Of a stretch of 64,000 bases of DNA, positions 10,603 to 21,539 are shown one piece after another. A program made the translations under genes and the position numbers. The notes beneath the pieces are model-generated. The model was not told the origin of the DNA. It did not search any database and was given only the letters and a program-made list of their open reading frames with translations. Source of the DNA: Euborellia annulipes (taxonomy: Eukaryota > Arthropoda > Insecta > Dermaptera > Anisolabididae); assembly GCA_023213315.1 (NCBI GenBank), contig JAKCPI010003083.1, positions 124,001-188,000 of the forward strand. The letters are read 5' to 3'. Numbering within the stretch: position 1 is the first letter of the stretch; each line of letters opens with the position of its first letter.

Positions 10603-10870
10603 TGTATTAGTCACTGGAATATGTATATTTTACTTTAAATAGCAGTTTCTTAAAACTAGGGAGTTCTTTTTCGGACACCCTGTATATAGAGAGAAAGTAT
10701 TGGATTCATGTCAAAAATTCGATGTCGAGATTTTGATGGATCTTCAACTTGTCCCCTGAATCCAAAAAAGTGGTTTTCGCGACATGGTCTGTGTGTGTGT
10801 CTGTCTGGGTTCAATTTAAAGCATGGAGGAAATGAGCTATGAGGCTGAAATTTTATATTTTTATATTTTT

Positions 10871-12110
10871 TGATTGGAGAGATCAGAACGATTACTCGTA
10901 AGTATTTGCAGATGGTAGTGAAGAATAAAAAATTCAAATTACTAGCAAAATTGCTTAGAACGATAATACAAATTTTCAACCCTCTGACTGTTACAGTGGT
11001 GCACCTCTCAGAAATATCTAGGCAATATATATAGGCTATCTAATCAAAAGAAAGCAAAATTGTTAAACCATTATAATAAAAAGAAACTATACACTAAAAG
11101 ATTTTTTTTTTATTCTATCGATAATTCCAAAACCTAAGCGTGCAGACATTCCAAAAGACGAATACTTAGAAATTAATAGTTTATATTTTTTTTTTTATAG
11201 AAATTAGTAAAAACTAGGCTATATTTAATAGTTCTTATTTTAATCTCGAATTCTTTTTTAATCTTGCATGAATGTAAACGAATTATAGAATTTTGTTTAA
11301 TAATAGCCCTAAATATACTTATATATATATATAACTCTTTCTCTCTATAATTTTCTTTTATTATGTTCTCCGAAATAAAAAAAAAAAAGATTGAAAGCAA
11401 AAAACGCAATAGAGTATATAGGGTGAGTGAGATTGAACCAGCCACCAGACCTCCTTTCGTTTCTGACAAAGACTTATTATCGACCGTCTTACATTGGAGA
11501 CTCTCTGTATGTATAAAAGAGGTTTCTAAATCGATGTCAAAAAGACAAAGGCCTTTTAGAAGAGTATATTTTTTAGATATATACATATATATTCATAAAT
11601 AAACATTGAGAGCCCAGGCCCGGTTTTGTATTTTGCTCTTGAACAAGAAAATAACATTTCCATTTATACATAATCAAGAGAGAAATGGATTTCTAACAAA
11701 CTAAAAGAGATAGGAAAAATTGCATGTTCCTCGCTAATATAAATATTTTAGAAAGAAGAAAAAAAAATTATTAAAACAAAAAATAAAATTTATTCAATTA
11801 AAGGTGAACTATAATAATAAATTTGAGTCATGAATTTATATAAATTATGATAATTTATTGCTTGTCGAATTATGGAAAATTATATATATTATACACAAAG
11901 GTTTTTCCCCCTTTATCATAATACATTATATATTATGACAAGTTATTGTTATTAATATATATGTAAATATATTCAGAAATTCAAATGAATAATTTCCTCT
12001 AGATCATCGCTTCTTATTGGATGATATAAAAAAAATGTGGGAGGAGTTTGTTACATAGCTGAAACTTCCTTCTAAGAATTTACGTTATTATTAAAATATT
12101 ATTAAATTAG
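10871..12110. other. AT-rich intron, no gene seen
   Basis: A minus-strand 137-codon frame (11173-11586) is dominated by Ile/Lys/Phe/Tyr runs and overlaps an opposite-strand frame over an A-rich tract; it has no recognisable domain. Confidence 0.6.
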
Positions 12111-12273
12111 TTTAACAAGACTGTGAGTGTTCTTCATTGGCGAGGCCAAACATCCCAAGGCCCCCGGAAATCGGACCCAGGATCTCCAGCCTTTCCGGGG
12201 CATAGACGTGTTGTCCATTGCACCAGGCCACCGGACCCTCGACCTACGCCAATAAAACTCTTGTCTTGTTAAA
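12111..12273 (-). repeat. Foldback element with tRNA-like core
   Basis: Terminal inverted TTTAACAAGA...TCTTGTTAAA and inner GGCGAGGCCAAACA enclose a minus-strand tRNA-like segment. The segment has GGTCCGGTGGCCTGGTGCAA (A-box region), a GCCCCGGAAAGGC hairpin and a B-box-like GGGTCCGATTTCC. The same architecture is at 48269-48446. Confidence 0.75.
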
Positions 12274-13611
12274 TATATCTATGGCTAGTTAAGTCCGAAT
12301 CTAGGTATTTTGAATACTTATTTAAATATACAGATCTCGAAAAATATTTAACTATTAAATTAGAATAAGTCGGGCTGGGGATCTCAAGATGCCATTGTTG
12401 GACATAACAATAGGACTTAAGCTTGTTCCCGTTCCACTGTTCTAGTTGCAAGAGGGCCTCAGCTTAGATCTTTTTCACAAATATCAAAAGACATTCCATT
12501 GGATAGAAAAGATCATTTGGTCGAAAAAATTGAAAAATAACGTTGATACGAGGATTGAAAAAAATTTACAAAAAATAAATATACAATATGTAATGCAACG
12601 CTTACATCCTGATTCATATTTTTTATATTTTCATACAAAATAATATGTAAAAATTGGATAAATATAAAATTTTTTTCTAATTGATATTATTAATTTATTT
12701 AACTTTTGTATGCACTTGCGATTAAAAAAATAAAAATAAAAAAATTCTCACATAATTTTGAATATTCAAGGACCCCAAATCTAGAAAATTAATGAAATCG
12801 GATATAAAAAAAAGTTTTGGGCATTAATGAGTTAAGGAGGGAGGCGTTAAAATTCTGATGTGATGTTTGCACAGCGCAGAACTTTCTCTTACTTTAAAGT
12901 GTTCTATGCTTGACTCAACAGATTTTCGTGTCGACATATTAGTTTCCGGTATTAAAAAATATCAATACAAAAATGCTCGATTAAGGATTAATGTGATAAA
13001 TATTTTTGACTAAATTTCTCTTATTCACAAAACATTCTCAACAAATATACGTATATAAGAATAAATAAATTACACAATTAAAGAAGAAATTGAATTGAAA
13101 AACTCTTCTATATCCTCTTAAAGAAGCAAATTTTTAATTAAAAGTTAGTAACTTTTTAAAAGTTTAGTAAACTTCTGAAACAGCTTGTATATTTGTTAAT
13201 AGCTTCGCGTTATAAATACATCAATCATTGAAAAAAGTTGTATATTGTATAAGGTGTGTGTATGATCGTCACATCATTTTTGGTTTTTATCTCTTTGACC
13301 ATTAATAACGTATAGATAATTATGTATATCTAGTAAAATAAAAAGGAAGATAAATATTATTATAATATCGTACAAAGCAGTTGGATTCTTTTTTAGTGCA
13401 TTAACACTTCTCTTTGTTTATCTATAATTTTCGAAACACTAATTCACAAAATATGTCACACCCGAAACTCGGGTCATTTGTCACCTGTTGGATCAGAGTA
13501 CAATAGGGAACAAATGTTGCCATATTTATGCTAATAGGATTTTTTAAATAAAAGATTATGGGGTAAAGTTTTTTATGCTAGGTGTTGACGGTTCACTTCC
13601 CGACTCAAGCT
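12274..13611. other. AT-rich intron with a small F1 fragment
   Basis: 12855-12955 is a minus-strand fragment of F1 hairpin B and adjoining sequence (CTTTCTCTTAC, TTTTCGTGTCGACATAT, AGTTTCCGG). The rest is unremarkable AT-rich DNA. Confidence 0.6.
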
Positions 13612-14251
13612 AAGGGATGGGCAAAATCCTTTAAAAAGGATTAGCGATCCGATCCAATTTAGGAAAAGATCGTTGTTCCGATCTGCAAATTTAGATTCGA
13701 AAATCCGATCCGGACTTGATTTTTTGGCGTTTGAATCAAAAGGATATAATATTTATTAAAAAGTAAAATATTTTAGAGGAATAGCAATCCTTTAAAGAAT
13801 TCAGGATTACTAACCCTTCGAAAAGGATTAGCATCCAGAGAGCAATAATGATTTCGATCCAGATTCAAGATCCTCCCCAAAATGTTCGTGATAGAAAATC
13901 CTGGTCGTTTGGAATTAAATCCAAGGTTGGCCGTTCCTTCTCCCCCGAGGGAAGGAGTCGATGGAGGGCCGAAAGATTCGAAAATCGATCGGACTTGATT
14001 TTTTGGCGTTTGAATCAAAAGGATATAATATTTATTAAAAAGTAAAATATTTTAGAGGAATAGCAATCCTTTAAAAAGAATTCAGGATTACTAACCCTTC
14101 GAAAAGGATTAGCATCCAGAGAGCAATAATGATTTCGATCCAGATTCAAGATCCTCCCCAAAATAAAAGAATTTCGATCCAGATTAGAAAATCCTGGATC
14201 AGATTTTTGGAATTAAATCCAAAAGGATTGTGTCCTGCCTATTCCTGATTC
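13612..14251. repeat. GGATTA-rich repeat with internal 170-bp duplication
   Basis: A block starting GACTTGATTTTTTGGCGTTT at 13713 recurs at 13992 and is about 170 bp long (to 13881 and 14164). GGATTA/TAATCC and GATCC motifs recur throughout. The edges (AAGGGATGGGCAAAATCCTT and, inverted, AGGAATAGGCAGGACAC.ATCC) are loosely complementary, so this may be a diverged MITE. Confidence 0.7.
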
Positions 14252-15358
14252 TATTTCCACCCCTTATATTAAAAATCTTGTTATATTTATTTTTTTATAA
14301 CTAACCCCTAAATAAATTCACTATAAATCAAATCATAAACAAAAATTAAAACAAATATATTTTTTTGCCATTATCTTAAAGATATGTATGTTCTTTAAAC
14401 ACTAAATTTTTTTTTAATGGTTAATAGCCGGAAGCCAATTATAAAAGATCTTTTATATCAAGAGAAATTAAAAAGTTTGCCGTTGTTGGTGGCGTCGGGG
14501 CGGAGGTTATAATGTGGCTTGAGAATATATACTAGTATATAGGTCGGCTAGTAGAGATCCGAAGGCGTTTTTCTAATCGCTTTACCGATACTTTTAGAGA
14601 GTGAATGAATGAAAAAAATTTAATTTTTTTTTTTTATTATTAATATTTCATAAAGTAAACATCCACTTCAATGCTTTAGTAGATCTTAAAAGGTTATTTA
14701 ATAAAAAGTTTTTTTTATTATATCAATAGTTTTTAACTTATAGAAAAAGTCAGATTCATATTTTAAAAGAAACATATTTTAATTACTATTTTATTAAAAG
14801 GATTAAAAATTGAAAGAGTGTATTTATAAAAATGCTAATAAGAGTTTGAATTAATGATTAAATAATATCTAATTTTTTTCGCACTTTTTATTTCCAAATA
14901 AAACAAAATTTCTGTGGATATTTCGGTCACATCACAGAACCATCCCCAGCCAAAACAAGATCAATTATAAAGTACAAATATATTATAATTATAGGCTAAC
15001 TTTAATGTACTCTAAACTGTCGGCCACGGATTCTGTATATCTGTAAATACACTCTTTTTCATTTAATTAAAGGAAGTAAGATACTGCTAAATTTTTTAAC
15101 AACCTTGTAAATAGAAATTTTACCTCTGATCTAAATATTAATTCATGACTAATATATCATTTTTTTATTTTAATATCTAATATTGTTTTATGGTTTAATA
15201 AAAAAAAAAGATAAATTTATGCCTGTGAAATTTAAATAATATCCCTCTTATGGTCGATCCAAAATGTAATAAATAGGAATTAGATCTCTATGTTTAAATA
15301 TGTATAACCCGAAACCCGAAGACAAGTTGCTAATTGGATTGGAATTTTTTTTTTGCAG
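14252..15358. other. AT-rich intron, no gene seen
   Basis: A small GC bump at 14478-14600 (GGTGGCGTCGGGGCGG and GGTCGGCTAGTAGAGATCC) is unexplained. The final T-tract belongs to the exon A acceptor. Confidence 0.6.
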
Positions 15359-15465
15359 GCATAATCCGTACAGCAGCTGTTCTTGATCTCGAGAGCAAAC
15401 GACATTATTGGCTGACAGTTTACGCTGAAGATCATGGCGTGGTGCCTCTACATGCTCGGCTCGAG
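15359..15465 (+). CDS. kug/FAT-like: Fat-like cadherin, internal exon A (partial gene)
   Basis: This exon encodes the last strands of one extracellular cadherin repeat of a giant atypical cadherin, a single-pass membrane adhesion and planar-polarity protein. It opens in phase 1: the upstream exon supplies the first base of a glycine codon, giving (G)IIRTAAVLDLES, then HYWLTVYAEDHGVVPL and ending RLE. The LDxE-like segment (LDLES) and the AxDxG segment (AEDHG) are family calcium-site positions; HYWLTVYA followed by G-VVPL is typical of FAT1-3/kugelei rather than classical cadherins. The acceptor is a T-tract followed by gcag at 15355-15358; the donor is gag|gtaatt at 15466. The 107 nt end in phase 0, which joins in frame to the exon at 30539. 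No stop interrupts the frame. Assignment to the FAT1-3/kugelei group, not the FAT4/Fat group, rests on recalled family sequence and is likely but unaligned. Confidence 0.94.
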
Positions 15466-15935
15466 GTAATTTCCCTTCTAATGTAAAACTAATCTGCCTT
15501 CATCACAAAGGAACAATTTCAACAAAAGAAATTTTAATAAATTTCAAAAGACAAATTAACCTGTTCGAGGTGAATTATTTATTTATTTAATTAAAAAATA
15601 TTTTACGTTAAATATATCAGGAAAAATTCTAAATAAATGTGAGCTATTCCTTTGGGAATAAGGATTGTCAATCAATCAAGTGCTCTATCTATCCTCCATC
15701 CTTCTCCCGGCTTGTATTTACAACCGGGCTTCAACCCATTAACCTAATCTATCCTTCTCCTCAAGGATGTTCGGGATAAGAAGAAAGATCTCCCTTTAAT
15801 ATGAACCATCATCATTCATCATCAATTCTCTCAGCCCTATGGGGTTTCACTATTTATTTATTTATAATGATTATTTCCAATTTAGATTGAAATTTGTTGA
15901 TAAAATTTTCTTTATTGAATACAAGACTAAAAAAG

Positions 15936-16668
15936 TCTGGTGTGACTTAGCACACAACTTTCTGGTAATCGAAAGTTATGTAATGTTCTGCCACACCATA
16001 ATTTTTTGTGTCGAGATATATGTCGTTTCACGTAGCAGCTTAATTTTAAACTTGACAACTTGCGTTTTATAGACAGCTTTGAGCTAAGATTTCCAATATA
16101 TATAAAAGAAAGCAAACATCTGAAATACTACATCAGTAAAATATACTTCAAACATGTTTAAAAAAAAACTTTTTAATATACATTTTAGAGTATCTAAAAC
16201 ATAAATGATTTTTGAATTTTAATCGAAATCGTTGGAGTGAATTTTGAGAAAATCGAAAAAAATTGAAAAAGTACATCAGTAAAGTACTAGTACTCTTCGG
16301 CCGATTTTGATTAAAAGCTTATTTTCAGGCCTTATGGGGGTGTCTAACTTAAATATAAAATTTCAACATCCTAGCTCAATTCATGCTTTAAATTGAACAC
16401 AGACACACAAGTGACGTAGCAAGGGGTGGGCAAGGGGGCATCATGCCCCGGGCGCTACTCACAAAGGGGCGCCAAAGTTAATCTCGCTACGCCACTGAGA
16501 CACACACACACACACAGAGACGGACAGACCATGTCGCGAAAATCATATTTTTGGACTCAGGAGACCTCAAAACGTGTATATCCATCAAAGTTTCGACATC
16601 GAATTTTTGACATGAATCCAATAATCTCTCTATAGTCTATGTATATCCATATATAGGTAAGAAAAAGT
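15936..16668 (-). repeat. F1 repeat, complete copy, minus orientation
   Basis: Starts with a degraded hairpin B (TCTGGTGTGAC...CCACACCATA) and ends with hairpin A (GGTAAGAAAAAGT). It includes GAAAAAGTACATCAGTAAAG and the TTTTTGACATGAATCCAATA landmark. A short hAT-like insertion sits in its CA-repeat at 16408-16497. It faces the plus-strand F1 copy at 16695 across 26 bp. Confidence 0.85.
16408..16497. mobile_element. ~90-bp hAT-type MITE nested in F1
   Basis: Ends CAAGTGACGTAGC and GCTACGCCACTG are nearly complementary. AGACACA borders both sides, but the target is itself a CA repeat, so the duplication length is ambiguous. The core holds GGGGGCATCATGCCCC. Confidence 0.7.
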
Positions 16669-16694
16669 AATAAATATAAATTAGACTGATTTTT

Positions 16695-17342
16695 ACTTTC
16701 TCTTACCTATGTATATATGTAATATATATAAAGAAAGTATTGGATTCATGTCAAAAATTCGATGTCGAGATTTTGATGGATCTTCACGTTTTGAGGTCCC
16801 CTGAATCCAAAAAAGTGGTTTTCGCGACATGGTCTGTCTGTGTGTGGGTGTGTGTGTTCAATTTTAAGCATGAAGGAATTGAGCTACGAGGTTGAAATTT
16901 TATATTTAAGTTAAACACCCCCCGGGACCGGAAGAATAAGCTTTTAATCAAAATCGGCCAAAGATTACTAGTACTTTACTGATGTACTTTTTCAGTTTTT
17001 TTCGATTTTCTCAAAATTTGCTCCAACGATTTTTTTTTTAAATTCAAAAATCAATTATTTTTTTGATGCTCTTTAAAATGTATATTCTCATTTTGCAAAT
17101 GAAATCTTCTGAAGACCACTTTACTCTTGTATTTCATAGGGAAGATAGGAGAAATGGTTGCCATGGTAACAAAATATAAATATTTTCCCATACTTATAAA
17201 TTTTACATCTGAATTCAAATGCTTCGTACTGTCGGGAACTAAATATATGTCGACACAAAAAATCTAGGTGACAAGCACAGTACACAACTTTCGATTACCG
17301 AAGGTAAGAGAAAGTTGTGTGCTGTGCGCCAGTCACACCAGA
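16695..17342 (+). repeat. F1 repeat, complete copy
   Basis: Hairpin A starts at 16695, hairpin B occupies 17263-17342 and the X-box palindrome GTTGCCATGGTAAC is at 17157-17170. TTTTT lies outside both ends. Confidence 0.9.
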
Positions 17343-17348
17343 TTTTTG

Positions 17349-18621
17349 ACGTGACAACGTCTTACAAATCATGTGTCTATAGAGGCAGGTTAGAGGGGCA
17401 TGCACGAAAAAGTTTATCGGCTTTAATAACTCTTCTGTCTTAAGAGATATAATTATGGGAAATATACGGTTAGAAAGAATGAGTTTTCAGCTAAAGATTT
17501 CACCATTTATTTTTTTCCTACCATTTTATTTTACCGTGCTGCGGTAAATTCTAATTTGAAAGTTTAAACCCCTGTAGATTCCGAACGGCTAATCAGATCA
17601 GACTAAATAGGATGTCATTTGGTGCAGAAAGAAAACCTCTAATAGAATAAATAAAAAAATCCCGAGTAATTAACTCCAAAATTAGTTTTTTTCTCGAAAA
17701 ACCTCATTTTTTAGGCAAAAAAATATCGAAAAATAGCCCTATTTATGTAACGCCTAGCTACTTGACCATAAAAGCTACATTAAATCTAAATATAGTTTTA
17801 GAAAGAGTGGTCCAATGCCCAGAGGTAATTTTTTTCATTTTTTTGATATGACGTCATTTTACCGCATGAGAGCACTCGGCGGGATTTCGTTTTTCGAAAT
17901 TTTAAACCCCTGTAGATTCCGAACGGCTAGTCAGATCAGACTAAATGAGATGTCATTTGGTGCAGAGAGAAAACCTCTAATAGAATAAATAAAAAAATCC
18001 CGAGTAATTAACTCGAAAATTAGTTTTTTTCTCGAAAAACCTCATTTTTTAGGCAAAAAAATATCGAAAAATAGCCCTATTTATGTAACGCCTAGCTACT
18101 TGACCATAAAAGCTACATTAAATCTAAATATAGTTTTAGAAAGAGTGGTCCAATGCCCAGAGGTAATTTTTTCATTTTTTTGATATGACGTCATTTTACC
18201 GCATGAGAGCACTCGGCGGGATTTCGTTTTTCGAAATTTTAAACCCCTGTAGATTCCGAACGGCTAGTCAGATCTGGACTAAATGGGATGTCATTTGGTG
18301 CAGAGAGAAAACCTCTAATAGAATAAATAAAAAAATCCCGAGTAATTAACTCCAAAATTAGTTTTTTCTCGAAAAACCTCATTTTTAAGCATAAGTCGCC
18401 TTTAATGGATAAAAAAAGCCACCTCTGTCATATATTGTTTCAATGAAAATGTTTGAACATGTTTATTTATGAAAACAAACTACTAGTAAAAAAAAAACAA
18501 TACTTTTCTCTTTATATTTCAATATAGGTAAGAGAAAAAAATTTTTTTTTGAAGTCAAGCAAAAGACGTTGTCACGTTAAAAAGCCACCGGCTGTGTAGA
18601 AGACACAGGCAACACCTAATT
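17349..18621. repeat. F3 repeat with 337-bp internal tandem units
   Basis: Ends ACGTGACAACGTCTT (17349-17363) and AAGACGTTGTCACGT (18563-18577) are perfect 15-bp inverted repeats. Homology with the second copy continues right to about 18621. Inside, a unit beginning TAAACCCCTGTAGATTCCGA repeats at about 17565, 17903 and 18240 (period about 337 bp; two full and one partial). A hairpin-A-like sequence lies at about 18502-18540. A second, broken copy ends at 29710. No coding frame. Confidence 0.85.
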
Positions 18622-19492
18622 TTTCATTTATAATTATATTTACAAATCAAATGCGCATTTGGGGAGCCGATTATTTTTCTCACTAATATATAATATTTTA
18701 TAAATAATCCCAAAATATAGGCTATTAATTTCATGTGTTCATAAAATTGTTGAATGATTAATTATAATTTATTCAATAAAAAATTTGAATGGTTTTTTTG
18801 ATTTTCCTGATCTAGAGCATGTATTAATGTTATCACTCTAACGATAATTTAATCTCTTCAATAATTAAAAAAAAAGGTATTTAGGATGAGGATATACATT
18901 TCCACAAAAGAGGAGAGGAACGGAGGTGGGAGAAGGGTGAAGGGAGGGGGGGGGCTGATGTTTGTTCGTTATAAATAAAATAAATGACTTTTCAAGTTAT
19001 GATCTATAAAATGAACTCGATTATATATTATATATCTATTCGGTCCATTTACATTTGAATAGGATCCAAAAGTGTGAGAGAAAGGGAGAGATAGAAAAGG
19101 CGGTTTTTTTTTTCAATCGTATGAAATAAAAAATTAAATGAACAACGAGGATAAAAGCATAATTCATTATGTGGATTAAAAAAAAATAGAGGTAGCTATA
19201 GTCGTGAAACGACCTTGATAGCCTGAATGCCGATTTACACTTTACCCTCTTTAAATTTAAATAATAACTATTTAATTAAAAGTTTTTTAATTCTAATGCT
19301 ATTTTTTATTTATAGTGGCTAACAGCCCTCGTTTTCAATATCTGGCTGAGATGCGGACACTTGCATTTTCTTATTAGTAATCATTATTAACAGTTTTGAT
19401 TTTTCATTAGAGGAGATAGTCCAAATTTTCAAAAAAAATTTTAAGCCTCTCCATTTAGGGATTTGGTGACCCGATTATTTTTCTGAACCCAT
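18622..19492. other. AT-rich intron, no gene seen
   Basis: A purine-rich, G-run stretch lies at 18900-18960; otherwise featureless. Confidence 0.6.
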
Positions 19493-19500
19493 GCTCTATA

Positions 19501-19758
19501 CAAGGGCAGATACAAGGGGGGGGGGGTAAAGGGGGTAACCCCCCTGAGATTTGAAAAAAAAATACTTTTTCGAAAAAATGTATTTTTAATGTAAAATTTT
19601 AAAAATTAATACTTAAAAATTTGATTTGTATTTATATTCTGGCAAACAAGTACAGAATGCGCCTTAAATTACCAAATTTAAGAAAAAAAATGTGTGCTGC
19701 GCGACCAGTCACTCCAGATTACCCCCCCCCACGAGAAACACCTCTGGATCCGCCACTG
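19501..19758. mobile_element. hAT-type MITE carrying an F1 hairpin-B relative (copy 1)
   Basis: Ends CAAGGGCAGATACAAGG and CCTCTGGATCCGCCACTG are flanked by a perfect 8-bp duplication GCTCTATA (19493-19500 and 19759-19766). A G-run follows the left end and a C-run precedes the right. The interior TATATTCTGGCAAACAAGTA-like segment through GACCAGTCACTCCAGATT aligns with F1 hairpin B. Confidence 0.93.
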
Positions 19759-20068
19759 GCTCTATAAGTGTGACAAACTTCCATCCAAAAACTCTTGAAC
19801 ATAGCGTGACCGACTGACAGACAGAAAAACATTTTATAAATTTATATAGTAGGCTATATAGGGGCCTATTTTAAAATACTCTCATATAAATTTATTATCA
19901 AATTATTCAAGTGGTATTTTTAATTAATGACATTTCCAAAAAAAATTTTTTTAACAATTAAACACCCCAAATGATCCTGTGCAATGCCTAACAAACAGTC
20001 CCTTTAAAATAATTAGTCTCCCACCCCAAAGGCAAATACAGGTTACTCCAATATCATTCAGTGGTATA

Positions 20069-20324
20069 CAAGGGCGGATATAGGGGGGTAAAGGGGGTAA
20101 TTACCCCCCCCCGAGATTTGAAAAAAATACTTTTTTTCCAAAAAAAAAAAATTTATTTTTAATGTAAAATTTTAAAATTAATAAAAAATTTGATTTGTAT
20201 TTATATTCTGGCAAACAAGTACAGAATGCGCCTTTAAATTACCGAAATTAAGAAAAAATAGTGTGCTGTGCGACGAGTCACACCAGATTACCCCTCCCCT
20301 CCAGAGAAATACCTCTGGATCTTG
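20069..20324. mobile_element. hAT-type MITE carrying an F1 hairpin-B relative (copy 2)
   Basis: Same family as the element at 19501. Ends CAAGGGCGGATATAGG and CCTCTGGATCTTG, with a perfect 8-bp duplication GTGGTATA (20061-20068 and 20325-20332). The hairpin-B-like part ends GTCACACCAGATT. Confidence 0.93.
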
Positions 20325-20332
20325 GTGGTATA

Positions 20333-21490
20333 ATAACTAATTATATCTTTTTTAATGAAACTTCACAATTAATGCGGAACTGGAAGGAAGGTGTCATGAG
20401 CAAAGACAAAATTTCCACCGAAATTTCCAACCCTTCTAAAAACACACAAGCCAAAGAAAAAATTTAATTCCTACCAAAATGCCATCTAAAAATATTAAAG
20501 CTCTATTTTATTCCAATAGTTTTTAAATAGATTATATTTAGATTAGTTTTATCTGTTTTCATTTTAGCGCGGATTATCTAGATTTTCCTTATTGTCAATA
20601 TAATTTATCTACCACAATTCGTCACCTTTCGAGTTTTTGTGTGATACACTGTACTATTATTATTATGTTATGGTGTCCGTTTGCAAACAATCGCCAGCTC
20701 TCAACGTTTATGGTATTTTCTGTCATGTTTACTCTCACCGAAATTTGATTAATGATTTGAATAGATATCAAATTGTCTATTGACGAGGGAAGCAACTTAC
20801 TTTTCTACTTTGTTATAAGTATTAAAAAAATGTTTTAAAAATATTATGAACGTCAATTTTAATGTTAAAAAATCAATACATAATAAATCAGTCTAATAAG
20901 ATGATGGCTGAGTTTTATTCTTAATAAATTTATATTTACTTTAATGTTTTTTTGTTTTTTTTTATGAAAGTACTACATTTTTAAGTCAATATTTTGTTTC
21001 ACCATATGAGCGATAAAATTTATTTCAAAATAAATATTGATGGTGATTAAAAATAATTTAAATGATCAATATAGTGCATAAATATTGTAAAACCAAATAA
21101 AATATAAGACATTCATTTATATCTCAGATGTCACGAATACTTAATACAAAATATTTTGATTTTCAACATGATTTAAAAAAATAATGAAACGATTTTTGAG
21201 TAGTTGGAGAAAAAATATGCCTACAGGACTTTATTTTTGTCAATATTTAAGAAAACCTATTCCTTTTTAAAACATAGATACTAGGCTAGTATATTTTTTT
21301 TTAGATTTTCTATAAAAACGAACATTGAATTGAGAGTATCAATTTGACGAAAAATGATAATTCGAACAATATGAAATTTCTTTTCGAATATTCGGAAACT
21401 AGGCTAATAGGTTAGTGACAGCAACAGATTTTTTATTTGACAAAATTAGCCCCAAAATAATTAATTTTATTTTTATCTTTAACAATTTTT
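20333..21490. other. AT-rich intron, no gene seen
   Basis: No recognisable repeat or coding sequence apart from short homopolymers. Confidence 0.6.
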
Positions 21491-21539
21491 GTATGTTTAT
21501 TTGTCAGTGGCCCCAAACGTCTCATGTGCCTTTCTTTAC

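Larger units (their letters stand above)
10017..10682. mobile_element. Mariner/Tc1-derived foldback element
   Basis: Ends CAGGGTGTCCGAAAAA and TTTTTCGGACACCCTG lie between TA dinucleotides (10015-10016 and 10683-10684), as expected for Tc1/mariner insertion. Each arm (about 10017-10299 and 10387-10682) encodes the same transposase C-terminal piece in opposite directions: DFFLWGYV, NSVYAEKI and LRQRILAAVASVT. The 87-bp unpaired spacer extends the left-arm frame upstream into AWPQRSPDITPLD, the area of the third catalytic aspartate. It is a palindrome of two transposase ends, not a functional gene. Confidence 0.88.
9980..10870 (+). repeat. F1 repeat, 5' part, split by a mariner foldback
   Basis: Hairpin A starts at about 9980 (TTTTCTCTTACTTATATG) and resumes at 10683 (TATATAGAGAGAAAGTATTGG) after the inserted element. 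F1 then continues through TCGATGTCGAGATTTTGATG, GTGGTTTTCGCGACATGG and (TG)n and is truncated near 10870. Confidence 0.8.
1..15358 (+). other. Intron sequence upstream of exon A (5' end off-window)
   Basis: Inferred to be one intron of the Fat-like gene because no further cadherin exon was recognised here. It carries F1 copies, a hAT element with a nested TTAA element, two Helitrons, mariner remnants, foldbacks and AT-rich filler. A missed micro-exon cannot be excluded by eye. Confidence 0.7.

Noticed and set aside
11173..11586. 137-codon minus-strand open frame
   Set aside because: Biased Ile/Lys/Phe/Tyr composition over A/T runs, an opposing frame on the other strand, no motif and no splice partner.
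17349..18621. F3 as a gene with tandem protein repeats
   Set aside because: All six frames carry frequent stops; homology between units is nucleotide-level only.
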